6,838 nucleotides of DNA, taken from Prevotella sp. CAG:891 (GTDB lineage: Bacteria; Bacteroidota; Bacteroidia; Bacteroidales; Bacteroidaceae). The stretch is taken from positions 1 to 6,838 of the forward strand of contig FR901780.1 in assembly GCA_000437675.1 (NCBI GenBank), written 5' to 3'. Under the pieces are notes generated by a model, which worked only from the letters and a program-made list of their open reading frames with translations, was not told the DNA's origin and made no database searches. How positions within the stretch are numbered: position 1 is the stretch's first letter; the number at the start of each line of letters is the position of its first letter. The translations under genes were made by a program, and so were the position numbers. Below are positions 1 through 5,885 of this stretch, in pieces.

Positions 1-17
1 GTCCATTTTTATTGGAC
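1..17. repeat. short inverted repeat at window edge
   Basis: GTCCA (1-5) and TGGAC (13-17) are perfect inverse complements around a 7-base AT loop, and the sequence continues GACACT. The left side is cut by the window, so the arm may be longer. It could be the end of a terminator from an upstream gene or the terminal repeat of an insertion sequence. Five paired bases cannot decide this. Confidence 0.25.
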
Positions 18-137
18 ACTAATGAAATTCATCTTTAAAACAATCACTTTTTAATATCATTATCACACAAATATCAAATACAATCTATCATTCTATTAGT
101 TTTAGAAACACAAAACCATATTTTTTTCTAAAATAAC

Positions 138-168
138 TTGCTATCAATTTGTTTTTTCGTTACATTTG
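138..168 (+). promoter_or_regulatory. Bacteroidetes-type promoter of the RiPP operon
   Basis: TTG at 138-140 and TACATTTG at 161-168 are separated by 20 bp and match the Bacteroidetes primary sigma factor consensus (TTTG at about -33, TAnnTTTG at about -7). Transcription would start near 173-176 and give a leader of about 80 bases. That leader contains a weak 5-bp stem (GGGTT 194-198 with AACCC 209-213) and a run of ten A at 241-250 just before the ATG at 254. Such A-rich leaders are usual for translation start in this phylum, where Shine-Dalgarno sites are rare. Bases 1-137 are very AT-rich and I see no gene in them. Confidence 0.7.
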
Positions 169-253
169 CATACATATAATTCACAAGACTTTTGGGTTCA
201 CCTTACATAACCCTTAGCGAATCTAATATTGTTTTACATTAAAAAAAAAATCT

Positions 254-487
254 ATGAAACAAGATTTATTTTCATTTGAGGAATTGCAAGAAATGCAAAC
301 TATTGAATTGCGAGGCGGTGCTTCAAGTTTGTCACAGGCGCAATTCAGATGTTCCAACACGGCTATTGGATGTGCATACGGTGCAGATCAATATGAATGC
401 TCCAACAAAGTTACTGGCTGCAATTATACACCAGCAACCACGCAACCAGATAAAGGTGGCGACATCACTATGAAACCCCAGCAATGA
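254..487 (+). CDS. double-glycine-leader RiPP precursor peptide with two Cys repeats
   Basis: This 77-residue peptide is probably the substrate of the radical SAM enzyme encoded next. Residues 1-22 form a short acidic, amphipathic leader (F6, F8, E9, E10, L11, M14, I17, L19) that ends in R20-G21-G22. This resembles the double-glycine leaders cut by C39 peptidase/ABC exporters, so the predicted core is residues 23-77. The core holds two tandem 16-residue units, 33-48 and 49-64, both reading CSN-x3-GC-x-Y. The four cysteines (33, 40, 49, 56) therefore form two CX6C pairs. The tail (59-77) is Thr/Pro/Gln-rich and contains a second GG at 68-69. The start is the only ATG giving a complete leader and follows an A10 tract. 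General character resembles the GG-Bacteroidales family of natural-product precursors (Haft), but this Cys pattern is not one I recognise. The modification, cleavage site and activity are inference. Confidence 0.8.
   Translation: MKQDLFSFEELQEMQTIELRGGASSLSQAQFRCSNTAIGCAYGADQYECSNKVTGCNYTPATTQPDKGGDITMKPQQ
350..445 (+). repeat. two tandem 48-bp units encoding the CSNxxxGCxY repeat
   Basis: Unit 1 is 350-397 and unit 2 is 398-445, each 16 codons. The first ten codons of each align: Cys-Ser-Asn, three variable residues, Gly-Cys, one variable residue, Tyr. The remaining six codons diverge. Synonymous differences are frequent (TGT/TGC for Cys, GGA/GGC for Gly, TAC/TAT for Tyr) while the residues are kept. 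This points to selection on the peptide pattern and not to a recent DNA duplication. Confidence 0.8.
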
Positions 488-541
488 AAAACATCAATGC
501 TTTTTCAATGAGTTAAACAGATGTTGAATTTCAGCATTGCT
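480..541 (+). promoter_or_regulatory. imperfect hairpin across the precursor stop codon
   Basis: AGCAATG (480-486) pairs with CATTGCT (535-541), and AACATC (490-495) pairs with GATGTT (520-525). A short AAA/TTT step lies between them, with two three-base bulges on the 3' side. The loop is about 24 bases. The stem includes the TGA stop (485-487) of the precursor. It could protect the 3' end of the precursor message. The helix is interrupted, so this is a weak call. Confidence 0.35.
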
Positions 542-573
542 TCTTATTGAAATAGAGTTATTGGACTTCAGTA

Positions 574-609
574 GGAATCTGATTATCGATTATCCAATAA
601 TCAGATTCC
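574..609 (+). promoter_or_regulatory. 13-bp perfect hairpin between precursor and maturase genes
   Basis: Bases 574-586 (GGAATCTGATTAT) are perfectly complementary to 597-609, with a 10-base loop. Thirty-six bases separate the hairpin from the ATG of the maturase. The sequence after it is T-rich but interrupted by A and C (TTTCTACACTATTG), so it looks like a leaky terminator or a processing/stability element and not a full stop. In RiPP operons such elements keep the precursor in excess over its enzyme; applying that here is inference. Confidence 0.65.
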
Positions 610-645
610 ATTTCTACACTATTGTTTCTTTTCTACAAGTATCCT

Positions 646-1926
646 ATGCAAATAAGCAAATATAACTATATACTATATGATGCCAATTATTCCTATTGGT
701 ATAACGGCCTTACCCATAAACATTTCAGATTGAGTGGTGCTTTGAGTAAAAAGTTGGAACAGTTACTCGACAACACAGATAAATTGGCTATTGCTGTTCC
801 TGATTTTTATGAGAAGTTGAAACAAGGTGGATTTATCATTGATGACTCAGTTGATGAACTTGATATTATTCGCCAAAAAAACGATGCTTCGATTCATAGT
901 AAAGATTATTACATGATTGTACTGCCAACGCTTGATTGCAACTTTAAATGTTGGTATTGCATACAGAATCATATACCCTCTAAGATGTCGACCGAAACGT
1001 TTGAAAAGTTGAAACGACACATTGATTATATGATTGAAGAAAAAGAAATATCCTCCCTCCATTTGGACTGGTTTGGCGGAGAACCTTTCATGTATTTTAA
1101 AGAAATCATTGTGCCTTTAAGCAAGTACGCTATCAATAAATGTAAGGAGGCAAATATTCCATTTCAAAACACTTCAACAACCAATGGATATTACATAGAC
1201 GAAAGTGTGGCATCGCAACTTGAAGACTTGCAATTCAGACATTTTCAAATAACTTTAGACGGAGAACAAAAGGAACACGACAAAGTAAAATTTCAGAACG
1301 GTTGTGATTCGGCATTTAAGCATGTATTAAAAAATATAAATTATTTACTCAAGAAAAATCCACTCATCAGCTTAACGCTTCGTATTAACTATACCCACCA
1401 AACGCTATCTGCCAATATTGTGGAGCAAGTTAATGGTTTGATTGACCCGGAAGTTCGTAAGCAAATCGGTGTAGCATTAAAAAAAGTATGGCAGGAAAGA
1501 GTTGACAAGTCGTTTGCTACTGCTATATCCGACATAATGGATCTTTTTGAAGATTCGGGCTATCAGGTTCAACGATTGAACCACAATCTTCATTTCATAC
1601 CATGTTATGCCAACAAAGAATATTATAATGCCATAAACTTCAATGGCAACGTTGTAAAATGTACAGCATGCGATGACTTGTACAACAAAAATGCCTTAGG
1701 AAAATTGACAAACCAAGGCACAATTGAATGGAATGATGGCATTGATTTGAAATACCAAAGCAAATCGTTTGAAAATTCCCGATGTTTGAAATGCAAATTT
1801 CTGCCCTTATGTATGGGACTTTGCCCTCGGAATTTCCTTCGTGGAGACACGTATTGTAAGTACGAAGGAGAAGATATGAACTTAGAATACTCACTCTTAA
1901 ACTTCTTGAGCCATGAATACAAATAG
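646..1926 (+). CDS. radical SAM/SPASM peptide maturase
   Basis: This cytoplasmic enzyme is predicted to modify the core of the adjacent precursor, probably at or near its cysteines. Counted from the ATG at 646 it has 426 residues. Residues 1-90 form an N-terminal segment typical of Bacteroidetes peptide maturases and may bind the leader (RRE-like). The SAM-cluster motif CNFKCWYC (Cys98, 102, 105) follows, then GGEP at 144-147, STTNG near 177-181, and the ITLDG strand near 202-206. The C-terminal SPASM domain has Cys320, Cys339 and Cys342, then CLKC-x5-C-x3-C (380, 383, 389, 393) and Cys404. These are enough ligands for two auxiliary 4Fe-4S clusters. A TTG at 622 would add eight residues, but the ATG is more likely because TTG starts are uncommon in this phylum and no ribosome site favours it. 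The gene is AT-rich like the precursor. The final 14 bases overlap the next gene. The chemistry (thioether, C-C crosslink or other) cannot be read from the sequence. Confidence 0.95.
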   Translation: MQISKYNYILYDANYSYWYNGLTHKHFRLSGALSKKLEQLLDNTDKLAIAVPDFYEKLKQGGFIIDDSVDELDIIRQKNDASIHSKDYYMIVLPTLDCNFKCWYCIQNHIPSKMSTETFEKLKRHIDYMIEEKEISSLHLDWFGGEPFMYFKEIIVPLSKYAINKCKEANIPFQNTSTTNGYYIDESVASQLEDLQFRHFQITLDGEQKEHDKVKFQNGCDSAFKHVLKNINYLLKKNPLISLTLRINYTHQTLSANIVEQVNGLIDPEVRKQIGVALKKVWQERVDKSFATAISDIMDLFEDSGYQVQRLNHNLHFIPCYANKEYYNAINFNGNVVKCTACDDLYNKNALGKLTNQGTIEWNDGIDLKYQSKSFENSRCLKCKFLPLCMGLCPRNFLRGDTYCKYEGEDMNLEYSLLNFLSHEYK

Positions 1927-4072
1927 ATATTTGATTGGGTTGACATTGTGGGGTTGCTGCTGGGGCATGGCTGCTTCGGCACAGCAGGTGCAAACTGAGG
2001 CTGCCGACAGCGCAGTTGCGGTGCAGCGCGACAGTGTGGTGAGGACTGAAAAGGTGGATAGCGCACTGAACGAAGTGGTTATCAAAGGTAAACTGATGGA
2101 GAAAAAGGCCGACCATATATTGCTTTATATGACGGACGAAAACCGTAAGTTCGGTACGAATGCTCTGGATGCGGTGTCGACTCTGAACCTGTTTACAGCA
2201 TCGCTGAACGGCACCAAACTGGAGTCGTACGACCGCCAGGAAGTGTTCATCCTGATCAATGGCGTGCCTTCAACCGGCATTGACTTGCGCAGCTACAAGG
2301 CCAAAGATATCAAAAGTGTGGAGTATTACCCCATAGCACCGGCCCGCTATATGAGTATGACTCAAGGCCCGGTGGCAAATATCATTGTCAAAAAGCGGCA
2401 CGACATACTCTTTTCGACCTATGTCAACACGGGGAATGCGCTGACACATGCCAATGGTAATAATCAAATCAGCCAGACCTACGCCGACTCGCTGAACCGC
2501 GTGAACATCACTTACTTTGGCAGTTATTTCAATACAGATAAAATAACCGACCAATCGGTTTACACGCTGAAGGAACCTTACTTCAACAGTGCCTACGACA
2601 GCGAAACCAAACGCATGTTCGGTTCGCACCAAATTCAAGGAAGCTATCAGTATTATAACAAGAACGATCTGTTCAATGCGCAGGTGGCCTACACCACCAG
2701 CCCGAGTCATGACTATTCGCTGGGCCATGAACTGCTGACCCGCAACGAAAGCAACGAATGGTCGGAAAGTGCAGACAGCGTCAGCATACAGGCGCAATCG
2801 GTGAGTTTAAACCTGTACTACCACCATCTGATCAAAGGCAATATCCCATTATCATTCAACGTGGTGAATACCTATAGCTGGAACGACAACAACCAGCAGT
2901 TCAGGCGGACGTATCCTGATTTTCCCGACCGGAACAGCTACCTAACCAATTTTTCGGACAACAAGGTGTATGCACTCATCGCCAACAGTGCTGTCAGTTA
3001 TACTTTTAAAAATAATACATATATAGATTTTGGCGTTAAATATGGTTATACCGACCAAAGGCAAAATGTTCCTCTGCAACAAAGTGCATACGCTTCGCAA
3101 CTGCATCAGGAAAAAATCAGTGCTAGTTTCAACAAATTCTGGAACGAAAAAAATAAACCATATTATTCCCTTTTGGTCATGGCTTCGGCTGATTTGCAGC
3201 AATTCAAATCTCCCACTTACACACACAGTACAGTCGTTCCGAATTTTCACGTTTCTGCTGACTATTGGGCGGAACGCCTGAAAGGATTTACCATTCAGTT
3301 TGTAGGAAAAGTGTATGCCCAAAGTCCGGCATTGGCCGACCGCACTGAAATAATCAGTTACATGAAGCCCAATTTTGCCTATAAAGGAAATCCCATGCTT
3401 CAAAACGAATGGAAAGGTTTCTACAAACTGAATTTTATGTATTTGCCACCTCAAAGCCAGAATAAAATAGCACTTCATTTCACTACGTCGCATGGCATAC
3501 GCACCAATAAGCCGATTCTGTTTACCGAAGGCTCCATGGCTTACATGCAGCTCAAGCAACTGAAAAATCAGTTGCATCAATTTATTGGGTTGGATGGCAC
3601 ATGGAATTTCACAAAATGGCTACGATTTTATTATTATTTAGAATACTACTTCAATCGTTACGACACGCCCTCCAGACGCGTACGCAACCATTACATGCGG
3701 TATGGAGGTATGGTGGTTTGCAACAACGAGCATTGGGATTTTCTGGTGGCAGCCAATTCGCCTACGAAAACCTACAACGGCGACTTGACAGACAAAGGCA
3801 GCGAACAGTTCTGTGTGGAATGCCAATACAAAGGGAAAAACTGGTCGTTGGGGGCACGCTGGAATTATTCAAGCTATTTATCACGCTACGGCTACAATCC
3901 GAACTTTGCCTACAAGGAAAACAAGGATTTTAAAAAGAGCAAGTATCTGTTTAGCATTACAGCCACGTGGTCGTTCTCGAAAGGACGAGAACGCAGAAAA
4001 GACAGAGAAAGATTGTATAACAACAGCACGGACAACGGCATTTCAACCTACGGCCGCCCGTTGGGTATGTAA
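1913..4072 (+). CDS. TonB-dependent-receptor-like outer membrane plug/beta-barrel protein
   Basis: This 719-residue outer-membrane protein probably imports, or less likely exports, a ligand. Residues 1-23 are a signal peptide with an ASA cleavage site before Gln24. A short acidic linker follows, then a conserved start of plug (LNEVVIKG at 52-59). The plug runs to about 160, with FILINGVPS near 112-120, DIKSVEYY near 132-139 and GPVANIIVKK near 152-161, the usual form in receptors of the TonB family. The rest (about 165-719) consists of alternating aromatic beta strands ending in a Lys/Arg-rich tail. It lacks the N-terminal carboxypeptidase-like domain common in SusC proteins, and no SusD-like lipoprotein follows, so polysaccharide uptake is unlikely. 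The nearest type is the Bacteroidetes outer-membrane beta-barrel family with a TonB plug. The ATG lies inside the maturase gene (14-base overlap), which implies translational coupling and a shared role with the RiPP. The ligand is unknown; the modified peptide or a metal complex of it is a guess. Confidence 0.88.
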   Translation: MNTNRYLIGLTLWGCCWGMAASAQQVQTEAADSAVAVQRDSVVRTEKVDSALNEVVIKGKLMEKKADHILLYMTDENRKFGTNALDAVSTLNLFTASLNGTKLESYDRQEVFILINGVPSTGIDLRSYKAKDIKSVEYYPIAPARYMSMTQGPVANIIVKKRHDILFSTYVNTGNALTHANGNNQISQTYADSLNRVNITYFGSYFNTDKITDQSVYTLKEPYFNSAYDSETKRMFGSHQIQGSYQYYNKNDLFNAQVAYTTSPSHDYSLGHELLTRNESNEWSESADSVSIQAQSVSLNLYYHHLIKGNIPLSFNVVNTYSWNDNNQQFRRTYPDFPDRNSYLTNFSDNKVYALIANSAVSYTFKNNTYIDFGVKYGYTDQRQNVPLQQSAYASQLHQEKISASFNKFWNEKNKPYYSLLVMASADLQQFKSPTYTHSTVVPNFHVSADYWAERLKGFTIQFVGKVYAQSPALADRTEIISYMKPNFAYKGNPMLQNEWKGFYKLNFMYLPPQSQNKIALHFTTSHGIRTNKPILFTEGSMAYMQLKQLKNQLHQFIGLDGTWNFTKWLRFYYYLEYYFNRYDTPSRRVRNHYMRYGGMVVCNNEHWDFLVAANSPTKTYNGDLTDKGSEQFCVECQYKGKNWSLGARWNYSSYLSRYGYNPNFAYKENKDFKKSKYLFSITATWSFSKGRERRKDRERLYNNSTDNGISTYGRPLGM

Positions 4073-4085
4073 ACTACATACAGTT

Positions 4086-4101
4086 ATGCTTTCGTAAGCG
4101 T
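4086..4101 (+). other. small hairpin after the operon
   Basis: ATGCTT (4086-4091) pairs with AAGCGT (4096-4101), including one G-T pair, around a TCGT loop, 13 bases after the stop of the barrel gene. No T-run follows, so it is not a convincing terminator. The larger hairpin at 4134-4175 may stop transcripts from both sides. Confidence 0.25.
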
Positions 4102-4127
4102 GATTCCATTCATGATGAGAGCGAACG

Positions 4128-4175
4128 AAAAAAAACATCACCGCACAGGGGTTTGAACCTTTGTACGGTGATGTT
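4128..4175 (-). terminator. Rho-independent terminator of the ZIP transporter unit
   Basis: A perfect 10-bp stem (4134-4143 with 4166-4175) continues after one mismatch into a further 8 bp, two of them G-T, closed by a TTGA loop. Read on the minus strand it runs directly into eight T (A-run at 4128-4135), about 75 bases after the stop of the ZIP gene. On the plus strand only GGTTTATC follows, so it should terminate strongly leftward and weakly, if at all, for the convergent RiPP operon. Confidence 0.8.
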
Positions 4176-4251
4176 GGTTTATCTACATAAAGCTGACAAG
4201 AAAGCAGCTGTCGGCACACAAGTGGATGACAGATATTTAGGCCAATGTGGG

Positions 4252-5001
4252 CTAAAGAAATGATTTTTCAATCATCAGCAGCGTCATGAAGCCCAGCAAA
4301 AGGGCGTAGGTGGCTTGCTTCTGATAGCCGTGGGCATGCGTTTCGGGTATCATTTCGTCGCTCGTGACATAGAGCATGGCGCCACCGGCAAAACCTAACA
4401 TCATGGGAAGCAGGGAGGCGGAAATACTGCCCATGCCGTAGCCAATCCATACGCCGATGATTTCGAGCAAACCGATGGCTAAGGATATGGCAAAGGTGCG
4501 CAGTGGCTTGACTCCGGCCAACAACAGGGGGGCTATGATGACCATGCCTTCGGGCACATTTTGCAAGGCTATGCCCAGACTCACTGTCCAGTTTTCGCCC
4601 CCGATTGTGTCGCTCATGCTCACCCCCACTGCCATGCCTTCGGGCAGTTTGTGCAGGGCTATGGCCATGACGAAAAGCATCACATGGTTGAGCGAAGTGT
4701 TGTGGTGATGTTCGGCTTCGTCGAGTCCGGTGATGTGATGCAGATGGGGAGTGACGAGGTCGAGCACATTGAGAAACAAGGCGCCGCCCATGACTCCGGC
4801 TGCTACCAGCCACCACTGATTAGACATTTCAAAGGCGGGCACTATCAACCCTAAAGTGGCGGCGGCTAACATGATGCCGGCACAGTAGCCGAGTATCGTA
4901 TCGTTCCATTTATGGGGCAGTTCCTTGATAAGATATCCGAGTAAACTGCCTATTACCGTTGAACCGCATAAGCCTGCGGCACTAATCCATACTTGATTCA
5001 T
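4252..5001 (-). CDS. ZIP family divalent metal transporter (GufA/ZupT type)
   Basis: This inner-membrane transporter is predicted to bring zinc, iron or related divalent ions into the cytoplasm. From the ATG at 5001 it has 249 residues with about eight hydrophobic segments. The fourth carries HKLPEG (117-122) and the fifth QNVPEG (147-152), the two signature motifs that build the metal site. The sixth has Glu180, in a position that also binds metal in relatives. A His-rich loop (PHLHH at 85-89 and HHH at 98-100) lies between the third and fourth segments and probably gathers metal. The reading frame is open to an ATG at 5043, but those 14 extra residues (Cys/His-rich) are not typical; the start at 5001 puts the first membrane segment near the N terminus. 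The gene follows the VOC gene by 51 bases on the same strand and is probably co-transcribed. The Lys after the motif histidine is unusual for this subtype. The metal is not determined by sequence. Confidence 0.93.
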   Translation of the reverse strand: MNQVWISAAGLCGSTVIGSLLGYLIKELPHKWNDTILGYCAGIMLAAATLGLIVPAFEMSNQWWLVAAGVMGGALFLNVLDLVTPHLHHITGLDEAEHHHNTSLNHVMLFVMAIALHKLPEGMAVGVSMSDTIGGENWTVSLGIALQNVPEGMVIIAPLLLAGVKPLRTFAISLAIGLLEIIGVWIGYGMGSISASLLPMMLGFAGGAMLYVTSDEMIPETHAHGYQKQATYALLLGFMTLLMIEKSFL

Positions 5002-5052
5002 AAGTGGAAAAAAATGAACTATAGAACATGATGTGTGGCACACGATTGGGCC

Positions 5053-5439
5053 TTACTTTTCATAAAGTTCGATGGGCAGGCCGTCGGGGTCCTGAAAGAA
5101 GACGAACTTTTTTTGGGTGTATTCGTCGATGCGTATGGGTTCGTGTGGCACTTGTAGGCTGTCGAGTTCGGCTACGGCTTGAACGATGTTGTCTGTTTCG
5201 AACGCAAGATGTCGCAGTCCGGCTGCTTCGGGGTGTGTGAGCCGCGCCGGCGGATTGGGAAAGGAAAAGAGTTCAACAACGTAGTCGGTTCCTAAAGCCA
5301 AATCGGCCTTATATGACTGGCGTTCGGCCCGGTAATGTTCGGCTATGAGGCGGAGTCCGAGCGTTTGGGTGTAGAACTGCAGGCTGCGTTCGTAGTCGGA
5401 ACAAATAATGGCGATGTGATGTACTTTGTTTAGTTTCAT
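5053..5439 (-). CDS. VOC family metalloenzyme, glyoxalase I-like (YaeR/GloA2 type)
   Basis: This cytosolic protein of 128 residues has the length and fold of a single glyoxalase/bleomycin-resistance (VOC) unit. It has two beta-alpha-beta-beta-beta halves: 1-62 and about 73-128. Predicted metal ligands are His8 (VHHIAI), Glu56 (VVELFSF), His77 (LRHLAFE) and Glu124 (PIELYE), all present, so it should bind a divalent metal. It closely resembles E. coli YaeR and streptococcal SMU1112c-type proteins. Their exact reaction is unsettled, so methylglyoxal detoxification is possible but not shown. The DPDGLPIELYE end is the hallmark of the group. It lies upstream of the ZIP transporter on the same strand, and a link through metal supply is only a suggestion. 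A possible hairpin precedes its start codon by nine bases. Confidence 0.92.
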   Translation of the reverse strand: MKLNKVHHIAIICSDYERSLQFYTQTLGLRLIAEHYRAERQSYKADLALGTDYVVELFSFPNPPARLTHPEAAGLRHLAFETDNIVQAVAELDSLQVPHEPIRIDEYTQKKFVFFQDPDGLPIELYEK

Positions 5440-5447
5440 GTGGTGAC

Positions 5448-5489
5448 GAAATAGGAGTGAATGTCAACCTCTACGTATATCCCTATTTC
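5448..5489 (-). promoter_or_regulatory. 8-bp inverted repeat in the leader of the VOC gene
   Basis: GAAATAGG (5448-5455) and CCTATTTC (5482-5489) are perfect inverse complements 26 bases apart, ending just before the ATG at 5439. In the RNA of the minus strand this would be a hairpin near the start codon; as DNA it could be an operator. I found no TAnnTTTG promoter on the minus strand in this gap. On the plus strand the repeat is followed by ACTTTTTTG, but no plus-strand gene ends there. Confidence 0.35.
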
Positions 5490-5599
5490 ACTTTTTTGCG
5501 CGGTGCGAAAATGCTGCGTAAAGCCCCTGTGAATAAGGGTTGAGGACAGATTTTGAGGTGTGAAAAACTTGGGGGCTGCGATATCAGACGGCAAAAAAA

Positions 5600-5632
5600 T
5601 TTGGAGTTCGGGGTTCGCGTGTTGTATCTTTG
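5600..5632 (+). promoter_or_regulatory. Bacteroidetes-type promoter without an obvious gene
   Basis: TTTG (5600-5603) and TATCTTTG (5625-5632) are separated by 21 bp and match both boxes of the Bacteroidetes consensus exactly. Predicted transcription start is about 5638-5640, running toward the 3' end of the peptidase gene. No plausible protein gene lies downstream, which makes a non-coding RNA the simplest product. Confidence 0.6.
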
Positions 5633-5639
5633 CTGTGAA

Positions 5640-5836
5640 TTTAGAATATCGGCTCTACTTGATGGATGAAAAAACAAAGCATTCCTTAATTATTCAGCGT
5701 TCTTTGACATGGTGTTACAACAGAAAGTAAGGCAGGTAGGCCTGCCTGAAACCCATACAGATTGAGGGGAAATTCAGCAGTGAACCTTGCCCTTACCTGG
5801 ATTGTGGGCTGAATATGCCGCCGTTGCTGAAAAAAT
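5640..5836 (+). ncRNA. candidate structured small RNA
   Basis: About 200 bases downstream of the promoter can fold into one long interrupted hairpin. TATTCAGC (5691-5698) pairs with GCTGAATA (5808-5815). ACAA-CAG (5717-5723) pairs with CTG-TTGT (5797-5805 region). GTAAGG (5727-5732) pairs with CCTTAC (5791-5796), continuing as C-A-G-G with CCTTG. CGGC (5650-5653) can pair with GCCG (5817-5820) as an outer clamp. A local 7-bp hairpin (5730-5736 with 5741-5747, loop TAGG) competes with part of this. A promoter-led, rod-like RNA of this length with internal bubbles recalls 6S RNA, but I recognise no diagnostic sequence and the 3' end has no T-run. A 22-codon frame (5662-5730) is present but looks incidental. 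Both ends are estimates. Confidence 0.35.
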
Positions 5837-5885
5837 ACAGCGCGGAAATTCGGCTGAATATCCTCAGTCCGACATTCCGCGCTGT
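5830..5885 (-). terminator. Rho-independent terminator of the peptidase gene
   Basis: ACAGCGCGGAA (5837-5847) and its exact inverse complement (5875-5885) form an 11-bp GC-rich stem. An inner 7-bp stem with one bulge (5851-5857 with 5864-5871) extends it. On the minus strand the stem is followed by a T-run (TATTTTTT, from the A-run at 5830-5835). It lies 39 bases after the peptidase stop codon, the expected place. Confidence 0.85.

Noticed and set aside
484..516. Ten-codon frame whose ATG overlaps the precursor stop (ATGA)
   Set aside because: Only 10 residues, with no leader or repeat character; the ATGA overlap can arise by chance and the bases are explained by the hairpin.
1949..1960. Possible lipobox (LWGC) in the signal peptide of the barrel protein
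   Set aside because: Trp at the -2 position is not typical, and a normal ASA cleavage site follows; receptors of this type are not lipoproteins.
1623..2116. Overlapping minus-strand frames of 147 and 158 codons
   Set aside because: They are antisense to the SPASM domain and the signal peptide of the two plus-strand genes, both of which have clear motifs.
4144..4165. GGTTCAAACCCC on the minus strand resembles the T-arm of a tRNA
   Set aside because: It is the tip of the long terminator hairpin; there is no acceptor stem, anticodon arm or D arm.
5662..5730. 22-codon frame with basic end downstream of the promoter at 5600-5632
   Set aside because: No recognisable motif, no A-rich start context, and it crosses the paired segments of the candidate RNA. 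A leader peptide cannot be excluded but is not supported.
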